A stretch of 64,000 bases of DNA from Rhodocyclaceae bacterium (GTDB taxonomy: Bacteria; Pseudomonadota; Gammaproteobacteria; Burkholderiales; Rhodocyclaceae), in NCBI GenBank assembly GCA_016791105.1, contig JAEUNM010000128.1:1-64000 (forward strand), read 5' to 3'. Made by a program: the position numbers and the translations under genes. The notes below the pieces were generated by a model. It ran no database searches. It had not been told where the DNA came from and saw only the letters and a list, made by a program, of their open reading frames with translations. Positions 25,579 to 36,907 of the stretch are shown in pieces (within the stretch, counting starts at the first letter, position 1; every line of letters begins with the position of its first letter).

Positions 25579-26160
25579 GTGCCGGTGGGTGAGCTTGCGG
25601 ACTGCACCGGCTTGTTGCTGGCCGCCGGCCACGCGCGCCGTTTCGGCGCGGACAAACTGCTCAGCGTGCTGGCCGACGGCCGGCCGCTGGCGCTGGCGGC
25701 TTTGAGCACGCTGCAAAGTGTTGTGGCCGAGGTGCGGGTGGTTTTGCGGCCGCAGCAAACCGAACTGGCCGAGCTTTGCCGCGCCGCCGGGGCCGGGCTG
25801 GTGTGGGTGCCGGAAACCAGCAGCGGCCTGGGCGAAAATATCGCGCGCGGGGTGGCCGCCTGTCCCGCTGCGGCGGGCTGGCTGGTGGCCCTGGCCGACA
25901 TGCCCTGGCTAAGCCCCGCCAGCGTGCGTGCCGTGGCCGACGCGCTGGCCGCCGGGGCGGATATCGCGGCGCCGGTTTATCGCGGCCGGCGCGGCCATCC
26001 GGTGGGCTTTGCGGCGCGCTGGGGGCCGGCCCTGTGCGCCTTGCGCGGGGATGAAGGGGCGCGCGCACTCCTCGCGGTGCAACAGGCTGCGCTGGTGCAG
26101 ATCGAGGTGGCGGACGCGGGCGTGCTGCGCGACGTCGATGTGCCGCAAGATTTGCCCTAA
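25579..26160 (+). CDS. mocA: MobA-like NTP transferase (MocA/CoxC-type)
   Basis: 193 residues from GTG 25579. 'LLLAAGHARRFGADKLL' (residues 11-27) is the nucleotide-binding signature; 'SSGLGENIARGVAAC' and 'LVALADMPWLSP' follow. MocA transfers CMP to molybdopterin to give the cytosine dinucleotide cofactor of xanthine-dehydrogenase-type enzymes. No molybdoenzyme gene is adjacent, so the assignment rests on family resemblance. It is divergent from the YdgA-like gene. Confidence 0.8.
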   Translation: MPVGELADCTGLLLAAGHARRFGADKLLSVLADGRPLALAALSTLQSVVAEVRVVLRPQQTELAELCRAAGAGLVWVPETSSGLGENIARGVAACPAAAGWLVALADMPWLSPASVRAVADALAAGADIAAPVYRGRRGHPVGFAARWGPALCALRGDEGARALLAVQQAALVQIEVADAGVLRDVDVPQDLP

Positions 26161-26170
26161 GCAGGCGGTT

Positions 26171-26199
26171 TTGACGCAGGTCAAAGCGTCCGTTAGAAT
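26171..26199 (+). promoter_or_regulatory. sigma70 promoter of the cytochrome c pair
   Basis: TTGACG (26171-26176), 17-base spacer, TAGAAT (26194-26199), about 55 bp before the first cytochrome start at 26255. One of the best consensus promoters in the window. Confidence 0.75.
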
Positions 26200-26254
26200 C
26201 AGCGCGCTTTGCGCCACACAACATACAAACTTCCCCTGGATTTCGAGAACGACG

Positions 26255-26575
26255 ATGCAAGTGAAAATATGGATTACATTGGCCATGGCGGCGTGCCTGG
26301 GCGCTGGCGCACATGCGGCCGACGGCAACGCGGAGATGGCAAAGGGCAAAATTTCGATGTGCGTAGGCTGTCACGGCGTTCCGGACTACAAAACGGCATT
26401 TCCGTCGGTCTATAAGGTGCCCAAACTGGGCGGCCAGCATCCGCAATACATCGTTGCGGCGCTGAAGGAATACAAACGCGGCGAGCGCAGTCATCCGACC
26501 ATGCGTGCCATCGCGGAAAGCCTCAGCGAGCAGGATATGGCCGACATCGCGGCCTATTACGGCGACGCAAAATAA
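26255..26575 (+). CDS. Small periplasmic c-type cytochrome (c553-like)
   Basis: 106 residues. It has a signal peptide ('WITLAMAACLGAGAHA'), one haem-binding CxxCH in 'KISMCVGCHG', and a distal axial Met available in 'SHPTMRAIAE'. 'GGQHPQYIVAALKEYKRGER' and 'DMADIAAYY' are typical of class I cytochromes of the c553/c4 half type. A second, similar cytochrome starts 11 bp downstream, so the two form an operon from the promoter at 26171-26199 to the terminator at 26932-26955. They probably carry electrons to a terminal oxidase or dehydrogenase partner elsewhere. Confidence 0.9.
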   Translation: MQVKIWITLAMAACLGAGAHAADGNAEMAKGKISMCVGCHGVPDYKTAFPSVYKVPKLGGQHPQYIVAALKEYKRGERSHPTMRAIAESLSEQDMADIAAYYGDAK

Positions 26576-26586
26576 GGGGTTTGCAC

Positions 26587-26910
26587 ATGAATCGTCACAT
26601 CGTTTGCGCGCTGCTGCTGGCGCTGGTTGCCAGCTTTGCTCAGGCCGGCGGCAATAAAACGCGCGGGCAGGAATTGTCCGCTCCCTGCGCCGCCTGCCAC
26701 GGCGCCGACGGCAATAGCGTGGCGCCGGATTTCCCGCGCCTGGCCGGTCAGCACGAAAGCTATCTGTTCCGCGCCCTGCAGGATTACAAATCGGGCGCGC
26801 GTAAAAACGCCATCATGGCCGGTCAGGTCGAAAACCTGAAAAAAGCCGACATGGCCGATCTGGCGGCGTATTTTTCCTCTCTGGCGGGACCGTTGCACAC
26901 CAAGCACTGA
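26587..26910 (+). CDS. Small periplasmic c-type cytochrome, second of pair
   Basis: 107 residues from ATG 26587 with AAGGGG upstream. Signal peptide ('VCALLLALVASFAQA'), CxxCH in 'SAPCAACHGADGNS', and 'LAGQHESYLFRALQDYKSGARKNAIM', which gives the axial Met. It is homologous to the preceding gene, so the pair looks like a tandem duplication, or a split version of the two-haem cytochrome c4 architecture. Confidence 0.9.
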   Translation: MNRHIVCALLLALVASFAQAGGNKTRGQELSAPCAACHGADGNSVAPDFPRLAGQHESYLFRALQDYKSGARKNAIMAGQVENLKKADMADLAAYFSSLAGPLHTKH

Positions 26911-26931
26911 GTGCTGCGCGGGTGGCATTGA

Positions 26932-26955
26932 AACGGGCGGCTGCGGCCGCCCGTT
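26932..26955 (+). terminator. Hairpin terminator after the cytochrome genes
   Basis: AACGGGCGGC, loop TGCG, GCCGCCCGTT: a perfect 10-bp stem 21 bp after the second cytochrome stop, followed by GCATTT. The T-tract is short. A second hairpin (GTGCGGGCG-TCC-CGCCCGCAC, 26993-27013) follows and may serve the convergent oxoprolinase gene. Confidence 0.65.
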
Positions 26956-27117
26956 GCATTTCGTAGCGCTGTCGCACGGCGCCTGTCTGGGGGTGCGGGC
27001 GTCCCGCCCGCACGACTTGGCCCGCGCGATAGACGCTGGGCGAGATGGCGCCCAGGGAATGATGGATGCGCCGATTTCCGCTGACTTGATGCCTATGGCG
27101 CGTCGTCCGCCACCCAG

Positions 27118-30756
<3,639 letters not shown>

Positions 30757-30829
30757 GCCAGGTGGGAAGTGCAGGGCGCTGCGACACGCCACTGTAGCAT
30801 TGCCCCGCCGCCCGTACATCGGCGCACGG

Positions 30830-31060
30830 CGTGGCTGATCGGCCGGCCGAAGCGGTCGCGGAATTTGCGCATGTCTTCGGCCGCCAGCTTTTTGGTCTGG
30901 TGCGAAGTATTGGCGCCCCGGCCGGACGCGCCCGTGCCTTAGCCCTTGGTGGTCTGCACCAGAATGACCGCGGGTTCTCCGCGCGTGCGGGTGGCAGCCG
31001 CATAGGCGGCGTAAATTTTTACCGGGTCGTGGCCGCCGCGCATCGAGGCGTCAATAACGG
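30830..31060 (-). pseudogene. aceE: Remnant of aceE (pyruvate dehydrogenase E1)
   Basis: Reading the minus strand from about 31057 gives one frame of about 70 codons closely resembling an internal part of homodimeric pyruvate dehydrogenase E1: 'MRGGHDPVKIYAAYAAA', 'GEPAVILVQTTKG', then a TAA stop at 30941-30939 where AceE has Tyr of KGYGMG, then 'GTGASGRGANTSHQTKK' and 'EDMRKFRDRFGRPIS'. Both ends of the gene are missing. It is therefore a decayed internal fragment, not a gene. The surrounding 400 bp hold nothing else I recognise. Confidence 0.8.
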
Positions 31061-31176
31061 AACTGCCCAACAATTCCGAACTTGGCTAACCGGGGAGGGA
31101 GGCCCGGTTGGGGAAGCGGCCGCATACACTACGAGCAAGCCTGCGGCCGGCTGCCGCCGGCCGTAATCAGATGGCG

Positions 31177-31599
31177 CTACATGCGCTCCAGCGCGTTCAT
31201 TACCGTGCGTGCGTCCTCGAACGAATCGACGGCGACGTATGCGATGAAATCGCGCCCCAGGGCGCTTGCCGAAAAGCCGCGCAAATTGACCCCTTGCGCC
31301 GCGATGGCCTGCAGCACATCAGCGGCCACGCCGGGTCGATCGCGCCCTTGCACGCGCACCGAATGCAGTTTGCGCGTCACGTTGAATCCGACGTCGGCTG
31401 CGGCGCGGATTTCACTATCGCCGGCCAGAGGCGAAACGAACACCACGCCTTTGCCCGAGCCCTCGCTACCACGTCTGGCGATGATGGAAGTGAGGTTTGC
31501 CCCCGCATCCTTCAGCGCCGTTAGCACATTCGCCAATGCCCCAGCCTGGTCGGGCAATTCCGCGGCCCACACGTCCACGCGTTCGATTAGCAGTTCCAT
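31177..31599 (-). CDS. Double ACT-domain protein
   Basis: 140 residues from ATG 31599, with a strong AAGGAGGG upstream. Two ACT folds are visible: 'VWAAELPDQAGALANVLTALKDAGANL' (about 8-35) and 'SVRVQGRDRPGVAADVLQAI' (about 79-98) with 'GVNLRGFSASALG'. ACT domains bind amino acids or related ligands. With no enzyme domain attached it is likely a small ligand-sensing regulator, perhaps GcvR-like, but the target is unknown. A possible promoter (TTGGGA-N17-TAAAGT) lies about 40 bp upstream. Confidence 0.85.
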   Translation of the reverse strand: MELLIERVDVWAAELPDQAGALANVLTALKDAGANLTSIIARRGSEGSGKGVVFVSPLAGDSEIRAAADVGFNVTRKLHSVRVQGRDRPGVAADVLQAIAAQGVNLRGFSASALGRDFIAYVAVDSFEDARTVMNALERM

Positions 31600-31935
31600 G
31601 ACAACCCTCCTTTTCTTTCGTGCCATTGGCAATTGCACTTTAGTCCACGCTGCGCGAACTCCCAATCGGCTTTTTTTGCCACACTCGAGCGCGGGTGAAA
31701 CAGGCCCGCGCGTTTGCTGTTGCGGGTTTGCGGCAGGTGCTTAAAAGCTTGTCGGGTCCGATGCGCGGCAAAACTGCCGCTCGGCGGGCGATCGCTGGCG
31801 CGCGCGATGCACGGATGGGGCGCGTGCCGGATCGGCCGACCGATCGGAGCATGCGGCGCTTACCTCTTGTCCTTGGCCGGCCCGGCGGGCAAAATCGAGC
31901 GCTCGCACGCGCCCCCAACGGAGTCACGATCCAGC
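31600..31935. other. Divergent intergenic region
   Basis: 336 bp between the ACT gene (minus) and the VOC gene (plus). Apart from the possible minus-strand promoter near 31635-31665, nothing was recognised. Confidence 0.35.
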
Positions 31936-32304
31936 ATGGCAAATCTTCGCGTCACCGAAATCAAGGCCTTCGTGCCGGCAAAAAATTTCGATGTTTCCAG
32001 GCGCTTCTACCTGGATTTGGGTTTCACCCAGGCGTCTGAAGGCGGCGGTGTCGCCTATTTCCACTTCGGCCAGGTAAGTTTCCTGTTGCAGGATTTTTGC
32101 GCCGACGGTCTGGCGGAAAATTTCATGATGCACATCCTCGTCGAGGACGTCGATGCCTGGTGGGCCCATGTGCAGGCCAGCGGCGTGGCCGCAAAGTACG
32201 GCGTAAATATTGGACCGTTGGAGTCCCAGCCCTGGGGTATGCGCGATTTCTGTCTGTTCGATCCGTCCGGCGTGTTGTGGCGTATCGGACAGAACACGGA
32301 TTGA
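31936..32304 (+). CDS. VOC (glyoxalase/bleomycin-resistance) family protein
   Basis: 122 residues, a single-module VOC protein. 'VTEIKAFVPAKNFDVSRRFYLDLGF' at the N-terminus and 'WGMRDFCLFDPSGVLWRIGQ' at the C-terminus are the two paired beta-alpha-beta elements. Such proteins dimerise to form a metal site, but the usual His/Glu ligands are only partly evident, so it may bind rather than turn over a ligand. Substrate unknown. The next gene starts 132 bp downstream on the same strand. Confidence 0.85.
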   Translation: MANLRVTEIKAFVPAKNFDVSRRFYLDLGFTQASEGGGVAYFHFGQVSFLLQDFCADGLAENFMMHILVEDVDAWWAHVQASGVAAKYGVNIGPLESQPWGMRDFCLFDPSGVLWRIGQNTD

Positions 32305-32436
32305 AACCACGCCGTGCTACCGCGCCCGCCGGCCTGTGCGTGCAGCGGCAAGCGCGCTTGATCCAAAGCACTTCCCGCCGCGGCGAAGTCGCGCTACGCT
32401 GGGCGCGCCAATAAATTCGACAGAGGAGAAACCTGC

Positions 32437-33015
32437 ATGAACCAGCCCAGCCCGGCGCCCATCAGCCGTTTTCGCGTTCCTGAACTTGCCGAATTGCCCG
32501 ACGACATACGCGCGCGCATCGTAGCTGTGCAGGAAAAGTCCGGCTTCATCCCGAATGTGTTTCTGGCGCTGGCGCACCGGCCCGACGAGTTCCGCGCGTT
32601 TTTTGCCTATCACGACGCGCTGATGGACAAGCCGGGCAATCTGAGCAAGGCCGAACGCGAAATGATCGTAGTGGCGACCAGCGCTGCCAACCAGTGCCAA
32701 TACTGCGTGATCGCGCACGGCGCGATATTGCGCGTGCGCGCAAAAAACCCGCTCATCGCCGATCAGGTTGCCGTGAATTACCGCAAGGCAGACATCACGC
32801 CGCGGCAAAAAGCCATGCTGGATTTCGCCATGAAAGTCGCGCTCAGTGCGCACGAAATAAGCGACGCCGACCTGGACACGCTCAAGGCGCAAGGCTTCAG
32901 CGAAGACGACATATGGGACATTAGCGCCATCGCCGCGTTTTTCGCCCTGTCGAACCGCCTGGCCAATGTGAGCAGCATGCGCCCCAACGCCGAATTTTTC
33001 GCGCTGGGCCGCTGA
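32437..33015 (+). CDS. AhpD-like peroxidase-related protein (CMD family)
   Basis: 192 residues, with a good AGAGGAGAAA upstream. The carboxymuconolactone-decarboxylase/AhpD fold is seen in 'LSKAEREMIVVATSAANQCQYCVIAHGAIL': the CxxC (CQYC) and the His four residues later form the redox-active site. The N-terminal 'FIPNVFLALAHRPDEFRAFFAYHDALM' fits the uncharacterised peroxidase-related subfamily. Likely a thiol-dependent peroxidase or oxidative-stress protein. Confidence 0.88.
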   Translation: MNQPSPAPISRFRVPELAELPDDIRARIVAVQEKSGFIPNVFLALAHRPDEFRAFFAYHDALMDKPGNLSKAEREMIVVATSAANQCQYCVIAHGAILRVRAKNPLIADQVAVNYRKADITPRQKAMLDFAMKVALSAHEISDADLDTLKAQGFSEDDIWDISAIAAFFALSNRLANVSSMRPNAEFFALGR

Positions 33016-33384
33016 TAAAGCACTTCCCGTAGGTTGGGGTGAGCCTGCGAACCCCAACAATCCACACCTGATTAAAGCAAGGCGTCAGATTTTTTCCCGG
33101 TGGCGGACGTTAACCGTACAAAATGCCGGGAACAACATTCGAGCCCGGCCCAGCCCATGCGCGACCACCTTTGGCGCTCGTGGAAATCTGCTCGAACGTC
33201 GAAGCGTCAGGAAACGCCGGCCCTGCCAGTACCTTACCTGGCAGGGCGCGAACGGTCGAAAACTGCACCATCTTGCCGGGACGGCCACCGCCGCATGGCT
33301 CTGATCCGAGCGAAAACACAGGAAGCTTATGTGCGGCCCGGCACGGCAGCCCGGCGCGTGACCGCGCCGCCTCGCTCGAGCGGC
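33016..33384. other. Intergenic region with a partial palindromic repeat
   Basis: 369 bp between two convergent genes. It begins with a half copy of the 8.1/8.7-kb repeat (33030-33063). No gene was recognised in the rest. Confidence 0.45.
33030..33063. repeat. Partial copy of the 85-bp palindromic repeat
   Basis: GTAGGTTGGGGTGAGCCTGC followed by GAACCCCAAC matches the left half of the repeats at 8101 and 8701 and forms its own hairpin, TTGGGG/CCCCAA. It lies just after the stop of the AhpD-like gene, where it could also act as a 3' hairpin. Confidence 0.75.
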
Positions 33385-34791
33385 TTAGTCCAACGCCGAC
33401 GAGGACTCAGCCAGTATGTCGATCGCCCAGTGGAAGGCACTAAGGTGACAATCCGAAGCCTGCTCGGGAGATACGCCGCAACGCTCCGCCAATTCGCCGA
33501 TCTGTTGCGTTCCGCCTCGTTCGCACGCGATGGCCAGGTCCAGGTAGGGGCGCCAGCGGCCTTCGCCGCATAGACTTTCCTGGATATCCGGCGCGACCGC
33601 GAGAGGGGCCAGCGCCTTGTCCAGCGGCATGCGCATGATCACGTCCGCCAGCGACAGCAGCCCAACCAGAAAGATCGAGTCCTGTTCCTGACTCGGGCAA
33701 TTTTCGGCCGCCAGTTCCATCATGCGCGCCCGTACCAGGGCCGTTTCCAATACCGCGGCGGTGCGGCCGCTGCTGCCTTCCGTGCCAAAGGCGACCAGCA
33801 CCAGCCAGCGGTAGAGCCGCTCACGGCCGATCAGCGCGATCGCGCGCTCGATGGAGGACACGCGTTCCGGCAATCCGAAGGCGGCGCAGTTGATGAAGCG
33901 CAGCAAACGCAAAGAGATGGCCGGGTCTTCCTTGAGCATACCGGCCAGTTCTTCGATGCCTGCGTCCGCACGCAGCCGGGAAATGAGTGCGCTGACTCGC
34001 GCCACCCGGGGCGCCAGGACATTTTCGCTCCAGTCCTCTCGACTGGTGATGAATGGGCCCTGGAAATAATGGACGCCGAAGTTGAAGCAGTAGCGGAAGT
34101 GATCGAGCGATTCCAGGCCCCGCACCAGCAAGGTCGGTGGTCTGTCCTTGCGGGTTTCAAGCAGCTGATGCAACTGCCGGTCATGGCTGGCATCCAGCGC
34201 GCGCGCCTTGAGCCAAATGATGTCAGCCAGCCCGACCATGCCGGCGAATTCGGGAATCGCCAGTGGATCCGGAAATCCTATGCGTAGCCCCAAGGTTTGC
34301 AGCCGGTGTGCGTTATCCATGAAGTCCGATACGTCGGGCGCACCTTTATCCGCATGCGCGCGGGGAAGAATGACGCACTTGTCTCGCGGCAGGGTGGCCA
34401 GACAGGGATCACCCAGGAAGGAATCGGGAACCTCGATGAATGCCAGCCGTGGCCCGAGCAAACGGCCGATATCCGCGGCGACCAGCCGGGTGACCAGAAT
34501 TTCGGAGCACAGGTGGGCGATGCGCCTGCTCTTGGCGCGTATGCGTCCATGCCCGCCTTCCTGAAGCATGAAGTTGTAGCCGGCGATACGCTGATCCCGG
34601 CTCAATACGGCTTCTCGGCATAAAATCGTTGGAGGGGTTTCGATCGGCAATTGCACAGGGGGCCGCGCCGGTGAGTGGCGCAGCGGAGCATCCCGGTTAA
34701 GTTCGGCAAAAGCGGCCTGCTCGTTCTCCTCCTGTGCAACCGAGGGCTGTTGCGAGCGTCCCAGAAAGTGTTTGATGAATCGGGCTAGCAT
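33385..34791 (-). CDS. HDOD-domain signalling protein with degenerate EAL domain
   Basis: 468 residues from ATG 34791, preceded by AAGGGG at about 9 bp; an ATG at 34821 would add 10. The arrangement is that of YuxH-type proteins. A degenerate EAL region (about 60-255) begins 'LCREAVLSRDQRIAGYNFML', where the EAL motif is lost. An HDOD domain follows (about 265-460: 'GMLKEDPAISLRLLRFINCAAFGL', 'SIERAIALIGRERLYRWLVL'). HDOD proteins act in signalling and motility control without known catalysis. It follows the EAL/HD-GYP operon on the same strand, so c-di-GMP signalling is the likely context. Confidence 0.85.
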   Translation of the reverse strand: MLARFIKHFLGRSQQPSVAQEENEQAAFAELNRDAPLRHSPARPPVQLPIETPPTILCREAVLSRDQRIAGYNFMLQEGGHGRIRAKSRRIAHLCSEILVTRLVAADIGRLLGPRLAFIEVPDSFLGDPCLATLPRDKCVILPRAHADKGAPDVSDFMDNAHRLQTLGLRIGFPDPLAIPEFAGMVGLADIIWLKARALDASHDRQLHQLLETRKDRPPTLLVRGLESLDHFRYCFNFGVHYFQGPFITSREDWSENVLAPRVARVSALISRLRADAGIEELAGMLKEDPAISLRLLRFINCAAFGLPERVSSIERAIALIGRERLYRWLVLVAFGTEGSSGRTAAVLETALVRARMMELAAENCPSQEQDSIFLVGLLSLADVIMRMPLDKALAPLAVAPDIQESLCGEGRWRPYLDLAIACERGGTQQIGELAERCGVSPEQASDCHLSAFHWAIDILAESSSALD

Positions 34792-35071
34792 TGCCGGCGA
34801 CCCCTTTTTTGGCCTGTCCATAGTTGGCCAAACGCTACTGTTTTACACCCGTTCGGGCGACAGTAAATAAATATCAGCAACTGAATGCGCGCCCCATGGG
34901 GGCTGCAATCGGTGCGCATTTCGGGCCGTGACCCGAATTCGACCTTCCTTTGCCTGCCACTGTTAACAGCCTAGCGGATTGCGCACCACCTGGTATGCCC
35001 TAGTGCATGTAATGGGCGCGGAAACTTCCGGAGCGGTGTCTGTTCCTGCACCCGCATAGGCCCCGGTTAAT

Positions 35072-36907
35072 TCAACTCGGTCCTTCAGAGCGATGCTGCT
35101 CCGACACTGAACCCGGGTCGTGCGCTGGCCACCAGTCGAGGAACTTCCCAAGTGGTAATGCCTTGCTAATCAGAAAGCCCTGAATTCGATCACATCCCAA
35201 CTTACGCAAGAAATCGAGCGCATGGCGCGTTTCTACTCCTTCGGCCACAGTTTCCATGCCGAGGCTGCGCGCCAGAAGTATGGCCGAGTGCACGATCTTG
35301 CGGTCTACCGGATGTTCGGCAAGCCGGCGCACAAATACCTGATCGATTTTCAATTCATTAAGCGGGAAACGCCGTAAATAGGCCATGGACGAATAACCGG
35401 TGCCAAAATCATCGATTGCCAGTTGGCATCCCAATTGGCGTATCAGCTGCATCTGTTCCAGGCAATGCTCGACGTCGTGCAATACCGCCTCTTCGGTAAG
35501 TTCCAGCGTGAGGCGCTTGGGTTGCACCTTCCACACCTTCAGCGCGCCCTCGATAAGCATGGGGAGTTCCCCGCTTCGCAAGTCATTTGGACTAATGTTG
35601 ACACTTAGTGCCAGATCAATGTTGTGCGAGCGAAGTTCGGCCTGAATTGCACAAGCGCGATTCAGCACCCAGCGTATCAACTGCGGGCCGGCTCCGACCC
35701 GCTCTGCCAATTCAACCACATTGGGCGGCGGGACGAAGTTGCCGCGACTGTCCCGCATCCTGAGCAAGGCTTCGGCAGACATGCAGCGACCGCTGTTCAA
35801 ATCGATTTGAGGCTGGAGATAAAGTTCGAGCGTGTTGCTGCGCAGTCCCGAGAGGAATTCCTCTTCCAGGTCTACCCCGCGCAAGGCACGCTCGTCCAGG
35901 CGTTCACAGGACAAAAGTGTTCTGACACCGAGCCGGCGCGCTTCGACTACCGCCAGTCGGGCGGACAGCAGCAGCGATTCGGCGTCTTTGCCATGGTGCG
36001 GCATCAGCGCAATCCCGATCGAGGGCCGAAGTCGATATTCACGGCCTGCGACCGGAAATGAATTGTCAAATAGTCGCTGGATTTTTTTCGGTGCAAGTTC
36101 CGCTTGCGCTGCGCTAATCAGCCCGAGCAGCAGGCAGCCGAATTCGAATCGGTCGGTTCGGAATACGCTGTCGCTCTTGCGCAGGACTGAATGCAGGCGG
36201 CTGACGACTTGCCGCAATAATTCGCTATGCAGGCTTACGGGCAGGCATAGCAATGCCGGTGTCGGTTCGATTTGAATGACCAACACGGCGTGCATCACGT
36301 CCATGCCCAGCAATGGCTGGCGCCGGAGGGTTTCGATCAGTCCGCCGGTGGTGGCGAGTCCGGTTTGCTGGTCGAGCGCAGCTGCCGCGGCTGCACTTGC
36401 CTGCCAATAGTTGGCAACGGTTTCCGCAAGCAAGCCGGCGATGCAGTTTAGATAGCGCTGCGCTAGCACGAGCAGGCGGAAGGGCAGGCGCGTCGTTTCC
36501 GGCGCGCCCTCGGCCAACTCGGCGGCAAGGGCGTCCTGAAACACGCCCAGCGCGCTCAGTGCCCAGCGCGTCGATGCACCCGCATCGAGGGCCTGAATCC
36601 AGCTCTCCAGAACACCTTGTATGGCGCGGAGATCAATGTTTCCGATCGGCAAGCGTGCCAGCGCGGCGACGAAGTCTTGCACGTTTGCGCCGCCGCCCGG
36701 TAGTTGGGCGGCCGACGCCTGCAGCAAGGTTTCGAGCGCTTCGCGTGGCGCGCCGTCTGCGAAATGCTTGCCCAATGGACTTAATGCGGCGAGATCCACA
36801 TCGTCCAGGCCATGCGCACGGAACAAATGGTGTAAATCGCTCGCCCGTAGAGTCAGGACGAACTTGCCCGTCTGTCCCGCACACTCGGGTTGCGCCACCG
36901 CATTCAT
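35072..36907 (-). CDS. c-di-GMP phosphodiesterase: degenerate GGDEF plus intact EAL
   Basis: 611 residues. Residues 1-170 are a helical N-terminal region I do not recognise. Residues 175-330 are a GGDEF fold whose signature is replaced by RFEFG (253-257), so it cannot be a cyclase by the usual chemistry. Residues 345-600 are an EAL domain with the catalytic set in place: EAL at 379-381 ('SAEALLRM'), Asn in 'SVNISP', Glu in 'LELTEEA', DD in 'IDDFGTGYSS', Lys in 'ELKIDQ', Glu in 'AEGVET', Gln in 'IQGFLISKAL'. It should hydrolyse c-di-GMP. There is no membrane segment. Its start overlaps the HD-GYP stop as ATGA, so the two are co-translated. Confidence 0.92.
   Translation of the reverse strand: MNAVAQPECAGQTGKFVLTLRASDLHHLFRAHGLDDVDLAALSPLGKHFADGAPREALETLLQASAAQLPGGGANVQDFVAALARLPIGNIDLRAIQGVLESWIQALDAGASTRWALSALGVFQDALAAELAEGAPETTRLPFRLLVLAQRYLNCIAGLLAETVANYWQASAAAAAALDQQTGLATTGGLIETLRRQPLLGMDVMHAVLVIQIEPTPALLCLPVSLHSELLRQVVSRLHSVLRKSDSVFRTDRFEFGCLLLGLISAAQAELAPKKIQRLFDNSFPVAGREYRLRPSIGIALMPHHGKDAESLLLSARLAVVEARRLGVRTLLSCERLDERALRGVDLEEEFLSGLRSNTLELYLQPQIDLNSGRCMSAEALLRMRDSRGNFVPPPNVVELAERVGAGPQLIRWVLNRACAIQAELRSHNIDLALSVNISPNDLRSGELPMLIEGALKVWKVQPKRLTLELTEEAVLHDVEHCLEQMQLIRQLGCQLAIDDFGTGYSSMAYLRRFPLNELKIDQVFVRRLAEHPVDRKIVHSAILLARSLGMETVAEGVETRHALDFLRKLGCDRIQGFLISKALPLGKFLDWWPAHDPGSVSEQHRSEGPS

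Noticed and set aside
26993..27013. GTGCGGGCG-TCC-CGCCCGCAC hairpin as a separate mobile repeat
   Set aside because: A similar GGTGCGGGCG core occurs near 19335 and 45640 but without the second arm. A terminator for the convergent oxoprolinase gene is the simpler reading.
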